DNA of 16,701 nucleotides from an uncultured Prevotellaceae bacterium (GCA_946624335.1 CAMOSA010000034.1:1-16701); one strand, 5' to 3'; counted from the first letter of the stretch, positions 6,951 to 15,283 are shown. Numbers and translations: made by a program. The notes: a model not told the origin generated them from the letters alone.

Positions 6951-8381
6951 TTATTGGAGGAGAAGATGTTTGGTGATATTGGTGCGGGGGAGTGCCTTGA
7001 GGGTGAACGTGAAGGCGCCAGCATCGCCCATCTTCACGTCGAGACGGTCGAGTTCCGGGAAGCGGAGTGACAGCATAGAGAATGGTTCGATGGTCAGGGA
7101 AGGGATATGCAACGTGACAAAGAGACGTGAGCCACGTATCTCATCGACCTGCTGACGCAGATAGGCATTATCCTCAGCGATGAGTCCACGCTGCCAACCG
7201 ACATAGAGCAGCTGGTCCTGCACACCGAAATAGATGGGCAGTCCGTAGGCGTTCACGAAGAAATCGGTAGGGCTGAGGGATGTGATGCCGACAAAGCCAT
7301 TACCCCACGAGGTGGAACGGCTGAGGAAATCGGTGTCGGACAGCTGTGCTACGAGGCTGACACCCTTGAACTTCGAGAGATCGGACGTCGACGTGCCTGA
7401 GGTCGGATCGAACTCCAGTGCCACTTCACCATCGACGGTCTGGATCATGAGATCGACGTCAGCAATCATGTTCATCGTGAGCAACGCGGTGCGCACAGAG
7501 GTGTCGGAGCGTAAGAGCTTCAGCAATTCCTCGCCCCGTGTGTTGACAGCCATCCATAGGGCGGGGTCGGCATGGAGCTTGCCAGTGAGGCTTGCCTCCA
7601 GTGGTCGCAGGCGTGTGTTCCATTGTCTAAGCTCCGCTTGTAGTTCGGCATCGTCGGTGACGATATCAACGGTAGCCGTGAGCGTTTCGTCGTCAGGGGT
7701 CATCGTGAGACGATATAGTCCTTGCTCTGACGATGTGAAGTGGAGGGAGCTCATCACGCCGAGCGTCTGCTCGGGCAACAGTTCGGGCTTCACGGCAGCG
7801 ACTACGGGCGCATCAGCGGTGTCCAGTAGCTTGAAGATCGGGGTCTCAGCAGCAGAGGCATCGCCATCCTGCTTCATCAGCTGAGCGATGACGGTACGTA
7901 GACGGTCCTGGGCGCTGCCAACAGCCGGCCCCATCACGACGGCTCGGTCGTCATCGAAAGCCATGAGCCATTGCTGTTCCACCACGGTCCACGACAGCCC
8001 GCGCTGACGGCTCACCTCGGTGGCGTGACCATTGGCGGCCATGGCATTGCACCACGACGTGAGATTATCGGCATCAGACACGGCGGCTGCAAGGCCGAAA
8101 TTGCCGTCGCGATCGGCAAAGCCATAGACGGGTTGGGAGAGATCTATGCCCGGGTCAGTGTCCTTCGCGCCGGCTGGCAGGTGACGTCTGAAGAGCTGTG
8201 CCTTCTCGTCGTTCGTCAGTCCGGCCTCGGTCAGGAAACGGTTGACATCGATGCGCGCCAGTGCCAAAGCGTCTTTCGGCAAGAGATGCTGACAGGTCGC
8301 CGATGAAGAGCGGAAGAGGTAGAATGCGCCCACAGCGGCAGCAACGATGACGATGCCCAGGATGAGTATTTTCGGCTTCAT
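6951..8381 (-). CDS. Membrane-anchored/exported protein, DUF4836-like
   Basis: A 476-aa protein of unknown function. Residues 1 to about 25 are a hydrophobic signal or anchor (KPKILILGIVIVAAAVGAFY), so the rest lies outside the cytoplasm. The mature start, with a line like HLLPKDALALARIDVNRFLT, and the overall size resemble Bacteroidota DUF4836 proteins, whose role is not established. Later parts contain repeated beta-rich stretches (LTMTPDDETLTATVDIVTDD; GEVALEFDP; FTFTLKAL) but no catalytic motif I can recognise. No lipobox cysteine is placed convincingly; the Cys at about 30 comes after the hydrophobic stretch. It starts 27 nt after rsmE and precedes the ABC pair, so it may be an accessory envelope component of that transporter. 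That link is inference from position only. Confidence 0.55.
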   Translation of the reverse strand: MKPKILILGIVIVAAAVGAFYLFRSSSATCQHLLPKDALALARIDVNRFLTEAGLTNDEKAQLFRRHLPAGAKDTDPGIDLSQPVYGFADRDGNFGLAAAVSDADNLTSWCNAMAANGHATEVSRQRGLSWTVVEQQWLMAFDDDRAVVMGPAVGSAQDRLRTVIAQLMKQDGDASAAETPIFKLLDTADAPVVAAVKPELLPEQTLGVMSSLHFTSSEQGLYRLTMTPDDETLTATVDIVTDDAELQAELRQWNTRLRPLEASLTGKLHADPALWMAVNTRGEELLKLLRSDTSVRTALLTMNMIADVDLMIQTVDGEVALEFDPTSGTSTSDLSKFKGVSLVAQLSDTDFLSRSTSWGNGFVGITSLSPTDFFVNAYGLPIYFGVQDQLLYVGWQRGLIAEDNAYLRQQVDEIRGSRLFVTLHIPSLTIEPFSMLSLRFPELDRLDVKMGDAGAFTFTLKALPRTNITKHLLLQ

Positions 8382-8408
8382 AAGAATCTGTTATTGGAAT
8401 AATAGGAA

Positions 8409-9170
8409 TTAGGATGAAGGAAGGCGGTTAGCGAGACGCATGAGATGGACAGCCACGAGCGCGGCTGTCTCTGTACGCAGCCGACTGGTGCCTAACGAGA
8501 TAGGACGGAATCCGGCCTCCACGGCCTGGCGCACCTCGTCGATGCTGAAATCACCCTCGGGACCAATAAGCACGAGCGCATCTGTGCAGGGCTGCAACAC
8601 GTCGAGCAGGAAGGGCTTACCGCCCAAGGCGCCGTCCGCAGCACTGCCTGCCACGTCCTGGTCCTCGTAGCAATGGGCGATAAAGCGCTGTTGTGGCAGG
8701 TCATCGCGACGGATGAAATGGCTGAAAGGCTGCACCTCGTCGACCTGCGGTTTCCAAGCCTTATGGCTCTGCTTCATCGCCGCGACGATGATTTTCTCGA
8801 GGCGTTCCGTCTTGACTGCTTTGCGCTCCGAGAAGCGGCAACAGAGCAGCGAGAGGCGGTCCCAACCCACTTCCGTAGCTTTCTCTGCCAACCATTCCAT
8901 GCGATCCATATTCTTCGTCGGAGCCACAGCCACGTGAATTCGCCCCCGCCATTCGGGTTGCGGGTTGAGCTGTTCAACAAGGCGGAAGCGACAACGACGA
9001 TGGTTGTCGGCCTCTGAGATGACAGCACGGCAGCAAGCGCCCTGACCGTCGGTGAGATAAAACTCGTCGCCCACCGTCAGCCGCAAGACGCGCAAGGCGT
9101 GCTGCGCCTCGTCATCGGGCAAGACGCCGTCCGCGGGCGAAGGGACGAAGAAATAACGCTGCTCCTTCAT
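8409..9170 (-). CDS. rsmE: 16S rRNA (uracil1498-N3)-methyltransferase RsmE
   Basis: RsmE methylates N3 of U1498 in the decoding centre of 16S rRNA, using S-adenosylmethionine. The 253-aa length is normal for the family. An N-terminal PUA-like RNA-binding part (residues 1 to about 70, with HALRVLRLTVGDEFYLTDGQ) is followed by a SPOUT knotted methyltransferase domain. That domain carries the SAM-binding motifs LIGPEGDFS at 201-209 and LGTSRLRTETA at 226-236, plus the conserved AEKATEVGWD segment at about 95-104. The start ATG overlaps the end of the upstream bfn-type gene by 4 nt, which indicates translational coupling. Identification is secure; assignment to U1498 follows family knowledge. Confidence 0.95.
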   Translation of the reverse strand: MKEQRYFFVPSPADGVLPDDEAQHALRVLRLTVGDEFYLTDGQGACCRAVISEADNHRRCRFRLVEQLNPQPEWRGRIHVAVAPTKNMDRMEWLAEKATEVGWDRLSLLCCRFSERKAVKTERLEKIIVAAMKQSHKAWKPQVDEVQPFSHFIRRDDLPQQRFIAHCYEDQDVAGSAADGALGGKPFLLDVLQPCTDALVLIGPEGDFSIDEVRQAVEAGFRPISLGTSRLRTETAALVAVHLMRLANRLPSS

Positions 9171-9724
9171 TCTTGAGTGTTCCGTTTTGCCAGCTCATCG
9201 CGCAGATGCGACGCAGCTTCGTAGTTCTCATGTTCGACGGCGTTCTGGAGTGCCTCTTCGAGCATCTTCCTTGTCATCGTGCTGATGTTGAGGGCAAAGG
9301 AATTCTCGCCTGTCTTATGCATATATTGAGCTTCGAGCAGTTCCTCCTCGATCATGATAGGGCACTGTGCAGCCATGGCATACACGAGCCCGTCGACGGC
9401 CTGACAGAACTCCAGTTCTTTCACTTCGCCCTCGCGCTCGGCAACGATACTGCAGTAGAACGTGCCATCCTTGATCATCGTGATGGCGACGTACTTGAGA
9501 TGAATATCGAACTTGCCCAGCAGGAGCACGCCCGCGTCGGGAATGGTGGCCGCCACAGGCATCGGCACTGACAGCCGTGACCGCATCATCAACGTCAGCG
9601 CACGCCGTGTTGACATCATCATCGGCAGCAGACGCTCGCCGTCGCGCTCTTTGAGCAGCACCATCGAGCGGTCTTCATCGGTCGAGAGCCCGCCGACGGC
9701 ATTTAATTTCAGTTCTACTAACAC
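9167..9724 (-). CDS. Bifunctional nuclease family protein with UVR motif
   Basis: A 185-aa cytoplasmic protein. Residues of about 1-135 match the bifunctional nuclease (BFN/DUF151, 'DNase-RNase') domain, including RDGERLLPMMMSTRRALTLM and PDAGVLLLGKFDIHLKYVAI. Residues of about 150-182 are a UVR motif (LEEALQNAVEHENYEAASHL), the short helical pair found in UvrB/UvrC. The domain was named from plant and Thermotoga homologues with nuclease activity; in Bacteroidota the role is unproven. The start is a GTG at 9724; no ATG gives a complete domain. It overlaps rsmE by 4 nt and begins 66 nt after the nucleoside transporter gene on the same strand. Confidence 0.85.
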   Translation of the reverse strand: MLVELKLNAVGGLSTDEDRSMVLLKERDGERLLPMMMSTRRALTLMMRSRLSVPMPVAATIPDAGVLLLGKFDIHLKYVAITMIKDGTFYCSIVAEREGEVKELEFCQAVDGLVYAMAAQCPIMIEEELLEAQYMHKTGENSFALNISTMTRKMLEEALQNAVEHENYEAASHLRDELAKRNTQE

Positions 9725-9790
9725 AAGCTTATCACTTTTTTACATGAAAAATTGATGAATGAGGCCAAGACAAGCCCTCACACAGACACA

Positions 9791-11077
9791 TCAATGCGCG
9801 ATGCTGGCCTTGTCGGGCTTCTTGCCATCCTTGAAGAACACGGCGAAGAGCACGGCAACAATCAGCGCATAAGCCGCAAAGATATACCAGCAGGTCTGCC
9901 ATCCGGCGATGACCTCGGCACCGGAGGCACCAGCGGCCTGTGGGAAGAAGACGTAGTGGTTGATCACCTGTTGTGCCACGACGGTGCCGATGAAAGCACC
10001 GAGTCCGTTGGTCATCATCATGAATAATCCCTGGGCGCTCGAACGTATGCTCTCGTCAGTCTCCTGATTGACGAACAGTGAGCCGGATATATTGAAGAAA
10101 TCGAAGGCTACGCCGTAGACGATCATCGAGAGGACGAAGAGCCAGACACCGCTGCCGGGGTTGCCCATACCGAAGAAGGCGAATCGCAGCACCCAAGCCA
10201 GCAGGGCAATGAGCACGACACGTTTGATGCCGAAGCGTGAGAGGAAGAAAGGTATCAAGAGGATGCACAGCGTCTCGCTCATCTGCGAAAGTGAGATAAG
10301 GATATTGGCATGCTGAACGCCGAAGGTGTCCTGATACCCCGGGATTGCGCCAAACGATGTGATGAAGGGATTGGCAAAGCCGTTGGTGATCTGCAGACAG
10401 ACGCCCAGGAGCATGGCAAAGATAAAGAACATGGCCATGCGCGGATTCAGGAAGAGCTTGAAGGCGTTCAGCCCGAGCGCCTCGGCCAGCGTCTTCTGCT
10501 CGCCTTTCTTGATCGGCATTCGAGGCATCGTCAGCGCATAAGCCGCCATGACCAGACTCAGACAGCCGCTGACCATCCACTGGCCGGGCGTTGCCTGCAA
10601 GCCACAAAGGTCTACGACCCACATCGTGACGATAAAACCGACGGTGCCCCACACACGGATGGGCGGGAAGGCCTTGACGGAGTCGTAGCCCGCACCTTCG
10701 AGGGCGGCGTAGGCCACCGAATAGCCAAGCGCTATCGTAGGCATGAAGAAGGCCACCGAAAGCGTGTAGAGCGAGAAGAGCGGCGCAAACTGCACCGCAT
10801 CGCCGGCGCTATAGGCATACAACGAAGCGCCTATCATGAACAGGCCTGCCAACGCATGGCAAAGGCTCAGCACCTTCTGTCCTTCAATCCACCGGTCGGC
10901 GACAATGCCCATCAGCGCAGGCATGAAAATCGACACAATGCCCTGCACTGAATAAAACCACCCGATCGTGGAAGCCAGGCCGACACCAGCCAGATACGTG
11001 CCCATCGATGTGAGGTAAGCGCCCCAAACGGCAAACTCAATGAAATTCAGAATGGTCAGTCTAATCTTCAGATTCAT
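9791..11077 (-). CDS. nupG: Nucleoside:H+ symporter, NupG/XapB-type MFS permease
   Basis: A 428-aa inner-membrane permease of the major facilitator superfamily, nucleoside:proton symporter branch, with about 12 hydrophobic segments. Family-typical stretches are MNLKIRLTILNFIEFAVWGA at the start, SVAYAALEG, PIRVWGTVGFIVTMWVVD, and FGIKRVVLIALLAWVLRF. The start at 11077 is preferred over an in-frame start at 11152, because the promoter element at 11130-11137 lies downstream of 11152 and the extra 25 residues are not family-like. It is transcribed divergently from the GH16 gene. Nucleoside uptake is inferred from family; which nucleosides are carried is not visible. Confidence 0.88.
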   Translation of the reverse strand: MNLKIRLTILNFIEFAVWGAYLTSMGTYLAGVGLASTIGWFYSVQGIVSIFMPALMGIVADRWIEGQKVLSLCHALAGLFMIGASLYAYSAGDAVQFAPLFSLYTLSVAFFMPTIALGYSVAYAALEGAGYDSVKAFPPIRVWGTVGFIVTMWVVDLCGLQATPGQWMVSGCLSLVMAAYALTMPRMPIKKGEQKTLAEALGLNAFKLFLNPRMAMFFIFAMLLGVCLQITNGFANPFITSFGAIPGYQDTFGVQHANILISLSQMSETLCILLIPFFLSRFGIKRVVLIALLAWVLRFAFFGMGNPGSGVWLFVLSMIVYGVAFDFFNISGSLFVNQETDESIRSSAQGLFMMMTNGLGAFIGTVVAQQVINHYVFFPQAAGASGAEVIAGWQTCWYIFAAYALIVAVLFAVFFKDGKKPDKASIAH

Positions 11078-11129
11078 AAATCCTATTATTATAATGTTTA
11101 TTATGCAGCAAAAGGACTCAATTACGGCG

Positions 11130-11137
11130 CAAAAATA
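11130..11137 (-). promoter_or_regulatory. Bacteroidota -7 promoter element for the nucleoside permease
   Basis: The minus strand reads TATTTTTG, matching TAnnTTTG. Transcription would start near 11123, giving a leader of roughly 45 nt before the ATG at 11077. This excludes the longer in-frame start at 11152. Confidence 0.65.
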
Positions 11138-11179
11138 CAAAAAAACCTCCAAAGACGTCGCAGTTTGACCTTTTTTTTA

Positions 11180-11187
11180 TAATTTTG
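11180..11187 (+). promoter_or_regulatory. Bacteroidota -7 promoter element for the GH16 gene
   Basis: TAATTTTG matches TAnnTTTG and lies 22 nt before the ATG at 11210. A T-rich tract and a TTTG at 11164-11167 lie upstream, but the gap is shorter than usual for a -33 box. Confidence 0.6.
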
Positions 11188-11209
11188 TCACCAAATCAAT
11201 CAAGACACG

Positions 11210-12130
11210 ATGAAAAAATCACTCTTCCTGGGTGCGCTAATCGCAGCCTCCCTCTCTCATGTTTATGCACAGCAGTCCGACGACATACACCTCGTCTGGA
11301 GTGATGAATTTGACTACAGCGGAACGCCGGATCCTGCCCGTTGGACGTTCGAGCAAGGCTTTGTCCGGAATCAGGAACTGCAATGGTATCAGCCGAATAA
11401 CGCTCGCGTTACTGACGGAGTCCTGCAGATCACGGGGCGCTACGAGCGTGTCGACAACCCCTACTATCAGGCTGGCAGCAAGAATTGGAAGAGGAACCGT
11501 GAGGCAGCATACTTCACCAGCTCGAGCATCATGAGCCGCGATCACTTCACTTTCCGCTACGGGCGACTCGAGGTGTGCGCACGCATACCCACAGCCATGG
11601 GCTCATGGCCCGCCATCTGGACCCTCGGCAACCGATGGGGATGGCCGGCGTGCGGCGAGATCGACGTCATGGAATTCTACCGCGTGCCAAAAGCGACACA
11701 CAACATCCATCATCAGACCATCAACAATGAGCGCACCGAACCGATCATACTGGCCAACGCCTGCTGGCAGGGCGATGACGGGCGCGACGCCTGGGACTCA
11801 GCACGTCTGCCCCTCTCCCACTTCACCGCCAACGACCCGCAATGGGCCTCGCGCTTTCACCTTTGGCGGATGGATTGGACGCCGGAGACCATTCGCCTCT
11901 ACCTCGATGATGAACTGATCAACGAAATACCGACATCACAGGCAGCGCATGGCGGCGGACCAGCCCACGACATCAACCCGTTCGCCAACGACGAAGCGGG
12001 TTTCGGCCATTACATCCTGCTGAACCTGGCCATCGGGGCCTGTGGTGGCACGCCAGACCTCGCCGCCTTCCCGCTCATCTACGAGGTAGACTATGTCCGC
12101 GTCTATCAGGCCAAGGGCACAAAGCGCTGA
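11210..12130 (+). CDS. Secreted glycoside hydrolase family 16 (laminarinase-like)
   Basis: A 306-aa GH16 enzyme that cleaves beta-glucans by the retaining mechanism; beta-1,3-glucan (laminarin) type is the likeliest substrate class. Residues 1-20 are a signal peptide ending VYA before QQ, so it is exported. The fold starts at WSDEFDYSGTPDPARW (30-45). The catalytic motif GEIDVME gives nucleophile Glu150, Asp152 and acid/base Glu155. The supporting substrate-cleft stretch GSWPAIWTLGNRWGWPACGE is at 131-150, and the family-typical end VDYVRVYQ is near the C-terminus. There is no carbohydrate-binding module. The neighbouring permease is divergent and there is no SusCD pair, so this is a stand-alone glucanase, not an obvious polysaccharide-utilisation locus. 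It converges on umuD with an 11-nt gap. Confidence 0.93.
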   Translation: MKKSLFLGALIAASLSHVYAQQSDDIHLVWSDEFDYSGTPDPARWTFEQGFVRNQELQWYQPNNARVTDGVLQITGRYERVDNPYYQAGSKNWKRNREAAYFTSSSIMSRDHFTFRYGRLEVCARIPTAMGSWPAIWTLGNRWGWPACGEIDVMEFYRVPKATHNIHHQTINNERTEPIILANACWQGDDGRDAWDSARLPLSHFTANDPQWASRFHLWRMDWTPETIRLYLDDELINEIPTSQAAHGGGPAHDINPFANDEAGFGHYILLNLAIGACGGTPDLAAFPLIYEVDYVRVYQAKGTKR

Positions 12131-12136
12131 TCATCA

Positions 12137-12153
12137 GTCCGTCACGGTCGGAC
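12137..12153. terminator. Weak hairpin between convergent GH16 and umuD ends
   Basis: GTCCG (12137-12141) pairs with CGGAC (12149-12153) across a 7-nt loop, starting at the stop codon of the GH16 gene and lying in the last codons of umuD. No T-tract follows on either strand, so a terminator role is only suggested by the convergent position. Confidence 0.3.
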
Positions 12154-12585
12154 GCTCTTGTGAATGCAATAGGTCACGACACCCCAGATTTGAGAGCTCT
12201 GTTCCGACGTAATCTGTATGCGAGGGTAAGCCGCATTGTGAGGCAACAGCCACACGATGCCGTTTTTCTGCTGTGAGAGGTCGAGCTCCTTGATGGTAAA
12301 CTCGCCGTCGACACAGGCCACGACAACGTCGCCCGAACGGGCTTCGAGCGAACGGTCGACGATGACGATATCACCAGGCAGGTAGCCGGCATCAATCATC
12401 GAGTCGCCCTTCACCCGAGCAAAGAACGTGGCTTCGCGGTTCTTGATCAACGCCTTGTTGAGGTCTATGGGCTCCTCCTCATAGTCCGTTGCCGGCGAAG
12501 GGAAGCCCGCACGGATTCCTTCGGAATAAAAAGGGATTGGCAGCGACTCGCTCACTTCTACGGTCAGGAATTGTATCTCATTCAT
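12142..12585 (-). CDS. umuD: UmuD, SOS mutagenesis autoprotease (S24 family)
   Basis: This is the accessory subunit of DNA polymerase V, activated by RecA-stimulated self-cleavage. From the ATG at 12585 it is 147 aa. The cleavage pair is Ala26-Gly27 (IRAGFPSP), the nucleophile is Ser62 (KGDSMIDAG) and the general base is Lys99 (FTIKEL). All are offset by two from E. coli UmuD (24-25, 60 and 97). A start nine codons upstream (12612) is rejected because it lies within or before the promoter element at 12610-12617. There is no N-terminal helix-turn-helix, so it is UmuD, not LexA. It is divergent from umuC, unlike the usual umuDC operon. Confidence 0.92.
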   Translation of the reverse strand: MNEIQFLTVEVSESLPIPFYSEGIRAGFPSPATDYEEEPIDLNKALIKNREATFFARVKGDSMIDAGYLPGDIVIVDRSLEARSGDVVVACVDGEFTIKELDLSQQKNGIVWLLPHNAAYPRIQITSEQSSQIWGVVTYCIHKSVRP

Positions 12586-12609
12586 CGGCTTGTTCTGTTT
12601 TTTCGGGCA

Positions 12610-12617
12610 CAAAGATA
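12610..12617 (-). promoter_or_regulatory. Bacteroidota -7 promoter element for umuD
   Basis: The minus strand reads TATCTTTG, followed by TGCC. A TTTG lies 14 nt upstream of it. Transcription would begin around 12603, so translation must start at 12585 rather than 12612. Confidence 0.65.
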
Positions 12618-12691
12618 GCTAAAATAAGCGACAAACGATAGCTTTTGACATTTTATCTCATCATTTTTGCCCGTTTGCCGACTTTTTTGTG

Positions 12692-12699
12692 TACCTTTG
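12692..12699 (+). promoter_or_regulatory. Bacteroidota -7 promoter element for umuC
   Basis: TACCTTTG matches TAnnTTTG and is followed by TGCC, as at umuD. A TTTG at 12674-12677 precedes it by 14 nt, the same spacing as on the umuD side. The umuC ATG is only 9 nt beyond the element, so the predicted message has almost no leader. Confidence 0.6.
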
Positions 12700-12708
12700 T
12701 GCCTTGCT

Positions 12709-14082
12709 ATGCGCTACGCCTTGGTCGATTGCGACAACTGTTACGTCTCTTGCGAGCGCGTTTTCAACCCCTCGCTCGAAGGCAAGGCCGTCGTAGTTCT
12801 CTCGAACAACGACGGTTGCGTCGTGGCCCGTTCGGCCGAGGCCAAGGCACTGGGCGTGCCCGAGGGGCTTCCTTTCTTCCAGCTGGCAGAGCGCTTCCCC
12901 GATCACGAGATCCATGCGCTGAGCAGCAATTATACGCTCTACGGCGATATGTCACGTCGCGTGATGAATATCCTCCGGCAGCATGTGCCGGAAGTCTTCG
13001 TATACAGTATCGACGAAGCTTTCCTCATGCTGGAAGAGTCGCCCTACGCCCCGACTGACTTCAAGGCGTGGGGCGAGGCCCTGGCAGCGAAAGTGCGCAA
13101 GTGGACCGGTATGCCCGTGAGTATCGGCATCGGTCCGACGAAGACCTTGGCCAAGTTGGCCAGCAAGTTTGCCAAGCGCTACCCGGCCTACCACAAGTGC
13201 TGCGTCATCGTCACAGAGACGCAACGCGAGAAAGCGTTGGCGCTGTTCCCCATAGGTGACGTGTGGGGCATCGGACGCCGTCATGCGGCACGCCTGACTG
13301 CCAAGGGCATACGCACGGCACTGGACTTTACGCGCCTGCCGGGCGAGCAGGTGCGACGGTCGATGAGCGTCACGGGACTTCGCACTTGGTTGGAGCTACA
13401 CGGCCACGACTGCATCACGCTGGACAACCTGCCGCGCAAGCAGACCATCTGCACCAGCCGCAGCTTCCCAGTGATGCTGACAAGCCGCGAAGCCCTGTCC
13501 ACACCCGTAGCAGCTTTCGCAGCACGATGTGCCGCCAAACTGCGGCGACAACAGTCGATGGCCCAGGTGGTGACCGTGTTCGCCTCTACCAACCCGTTCC
13601 GTGAGGACCTGGACCAGCTATCGCTCAGCAGCAGCGTCAGTCTGGCCGCGCCGGCACAATCAGACCCCGAAATCGTGAGGGCTGCCATAGAGGCATTGGA
13701 CCAGTGCATCAAGATATCGCAGCGAAGGTTGGAAGATTCCTACATCGAATACCAGAATGAGCCGCAGGGCATGGGGCTGAAGCCGGGAGACCTCCGATGG
13801 AAACGCGCCGGCGTCATCGTCAGCGCTATCGTCCCCGAGTGGGAACTGCAAACGAGCTTTCTGGACATACCACCCGTGCTGAAGCAGAAGCTCCAGGCGA
13901 TGTCGGCTGTAGCTGACAAGATCAACGCCAAGATGGGCGACGAGACAATTCAGGTGGCAAGTGCCCTGCGCGAAGCAGATCCCGAGACAGGCAAGGCACT
14001 GACCTTCCGCAACAGCATCCTGCACAGCCGCAGGTCGCCGTTCTACACGACAGACATACGCGACATTATTGAGGTCTTGTGA
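12709..14082 (+). CDS. umuC: UmuC, catalytic subunit of DNA polymerase V (Y family)
   Basis: An error-prone translesion DNA polymerase induced by DNA damage that works with cleaved UmuD. It is 457 aa from the ATG at 12709. The first residues (MRYALVDCDNCYVSCERVFN) are the canonical Y-family start, with metal-binding Asp7. Catalytic SIDEAF places Asp102/Glu103, and the steric-gate region NCYVSCERVF is intact. The thumb/HhH region is VWGIGRRHAARLTAKGI, and the little-finger domain includes RWKRAGVIVSAIVPEW. The ending (SPFYTTDIRDIIEVL) corresponds to the family's YTT tail. It is somewhat longer than E. coli UmuC (422 aa). The open frame begins at 12667, but that start lies upstream of the promoter element and adds non-family residues. 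Confidence 0.95.
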   Translation: MRYALVDCDNCYVSCERVFNPSLEGKAVVVLSNNDGCVVARSAEAKALGVPEGLPFFQLAERFPDHEIHALSSNYTLYGDMSRRVMNILRQHVPEVFVYSIDEAFLMLEESPYAPTDFKAWGEALAAKVRKWTGMPVSIGIGPTKTLAKLASKFAKRYPAYHKCCVIVTETQREKALALFPIGDVWGIGRRHAARLTAKGIRTALDFTRLPGEQVRRSMSVTGLRTWLELHGHDCITLDNLPRKQTICTSRSFPVMLTSREALSTPVAAFAARCAAKLRRQQSMAQVVTVFASTNPFREDLDQLSLSSSVSLAAPAQSDPEIVRAAIEALDQCIKISQRRLEDSYIEYQNEPQGMGLKPGDLRWKRAGVIVSAIVPEWELQTSFLDIPPVLKQKLQAMSAVADKINAKMGDETIQVASALREADPETGKALTFRNSILHSRRSPFYTTDIRDIIEVL

Positions 14083-14108
14083 AGGTAATGTGTGCGTCTG
14101 TGAGAAAA

Positions 14109-14129
14109 AAAGGTGTCGTGACGCCCTTT
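14109..14129. terminator. Possible bidirectional terminator after umuC
   Basis: An A-tract and AAAGGTGTC (14109-14117) pair imperfectly with GACGCCCTTT (14120-14129), with one bulge. This could give a short hairpin ending in CTTT just past the umuC stop codon. The T-tract is only three bases, so the call is tentative. Confidence 0.35.
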
Positions 14130-14146
14130 ATGTGGAGAAAAAGCAC

Positions 14147-14154
14147 TATCTTTG
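14147..14154 (+). promoter_or_regulatory. Bacteroidota -7 promoter element for cysE
   Basis: TATCTTTG followed by CACC matches TAnnTTTG. Predicted transcription start is near 14161, giving a leader of about 43 nt before the ATG at 14204. Confidence 0.65.
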
Positions 14155-14203
14155 CACCGCAAAAAGCACCACAATCACATAACCACTCGAAGACAACCCT
14201 CCT

Positions 14204-15076
14204 ATGACGAACGTCGAAAGCACTATGCCACGACAGGCAACCATCGGAGGCAAGGACCACACAGCCCCGCAGCTGAGTACGATCGCCGATGCCCTCTCCT
14301 CCACTGCGTCCATGGCACCCCTCAATGACGGCCGACAGCCCACCACCCTGCCCTCGCTGACGGCACTCAAGGAATTCATGGAGCTGTGCCGCAGCGTGCT
14401 TTTCCCCGGCTACTACGGCCAAAGTGGCGTAACCGACCACAACCGCCTCTTCCACGTCGGGGTTGCGCTGGAACGCCTCTACACCCTGTTGTCCGACCAG
14501 ACCGACGAAGCCACGGCGACGGCTTTCGTCAACCAACTGCCCCAGTTGCGCCAGACGCTGGCATCAGACGTCCGTGCAACCTATCTCGGCGACCCAGCAG
14601 CGCAGACCTACAGCGAAGTCATCGCATGCTACCCTGTCATCAAAGCCGTCACCAACTACCGCGTGGCCCACACCCTGCTGACCCTGGGCGTGGAGCTCAT
14701 ACCACGCATCATCACCGAGATGGCCCACTCCGAGACAGGCATCGACATCCACCCCGGCGCCACCATCGGCGACCATTTCACCATCGACCACGGCACGGGA
14801 GTCGTCATAGGCGCCACCTGTATTATCGGTTCTCACGTGAAGCTCTATCAAGGCGTTACGCTCGGTGCCAAGAGTTTCCCCCTTGACGCCGACGGCCATC
14901 CCATCAAGAATATCCCGCGCCACCCGATCCTCGAGGACAACGTCATCGTCTATGCCAACAGCACCATACTCGGTCGCATCACCATCGGCCACGACGCCGT
15001 CATCGGCGGAAATATATGGGTCACCGACGATGTGGAGCCCGGTACGCGCATCCTGCAGAACAAATACTGCCACTGA
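14204..15076 (+). CDS. cysE: Serine O-acetyltransferase
   Basis: This enzyme acetylates L-serine with acetyl-CoA to give O-acetylserine, the committed step of cysteine synthesis. It is a 290-aa cytoplasmic protein. The N-terminal half is helical. The C-terminal half (about 178-285) is a left-handed beta-helix of hexapeptide repeats, e.g. GIDIHPGATIGDHFTIDHGT and ILGRITIGHDAVIGGNIWVT. Catalytic Asp181/His183 (DIHPGA) and His196 (DHGTG) are present. It has the long Bacteroidota-type N-terminus and ends NKYCH, without the C-terminal Ile tail that docks onto CysK in enterobacteria. A second ATG seven codons in is possible. It is monocistronic by context, with its own promoter element and a long gap after it. 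Confidence 0.93.
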   Translation: MTNVESTMPRQATIGGKDHTAPQLSTIADALSSTASMAPLNDGRQPTTLPSLTALKEFMELCRSVLFPGYYGQSGVTDHNRLFHVGVALERLYTLLSDQTDEATATAFVNQLPQLRQTLASDVRATYLGDPAAQTYSEVIACYPVIKAVTNYRVAHTLLTLGVELIPRIITEMAHSETGIDIHPGATIGDHFTIDHGTGVVIGATCIIGSHVKLYQGVTLGAKSFPLDADGHPIKNIPRHPILEDNVIVYANSTILGRITIGHDAVIGGNIWVTDDVEPGTRILQNKYCH

Positions 15077-15283
15077 CCGAGGGGACACCGCAAAACAACA
15101 AGGAGCGCGGAGCGTCGCGCATAGGAATATTAGGTTACACAGAGTCCAAATGGGCCGACATCACCGGCGTCTGCACGACAAGTCAGCAGCATCACGCCCC
15201 GTCAACCCAAGCGTCACGGCACTTGTTCTCAGACGTCACGGCACGTTTTTTGAGCCTCACAGAGTGCGTGTCTGAACGTCCAG

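Noticed and set aside
6881..7024. ATG-initiated N-terminal extension of the ABC ATPase
   Set aside because: It overlaps the DUF4836-like gene and translates the heptad array; a TTG at 6880 gives a family-like N-terminus.
8952..8969. LNPQPE in RsmE as another heptad-repeat insertion
   Set aside because: Only one imperfect heptad-like stretch is present, no tandem structure or hairpin core, and it fits the normal length of RsmE.
11078..11152. Longer N-terminus of the nucleoside permease
   Set aside because: Its start codon lies upstream of the TAnnTTTG element at 11130-11137, and the extra residues are not family-like.
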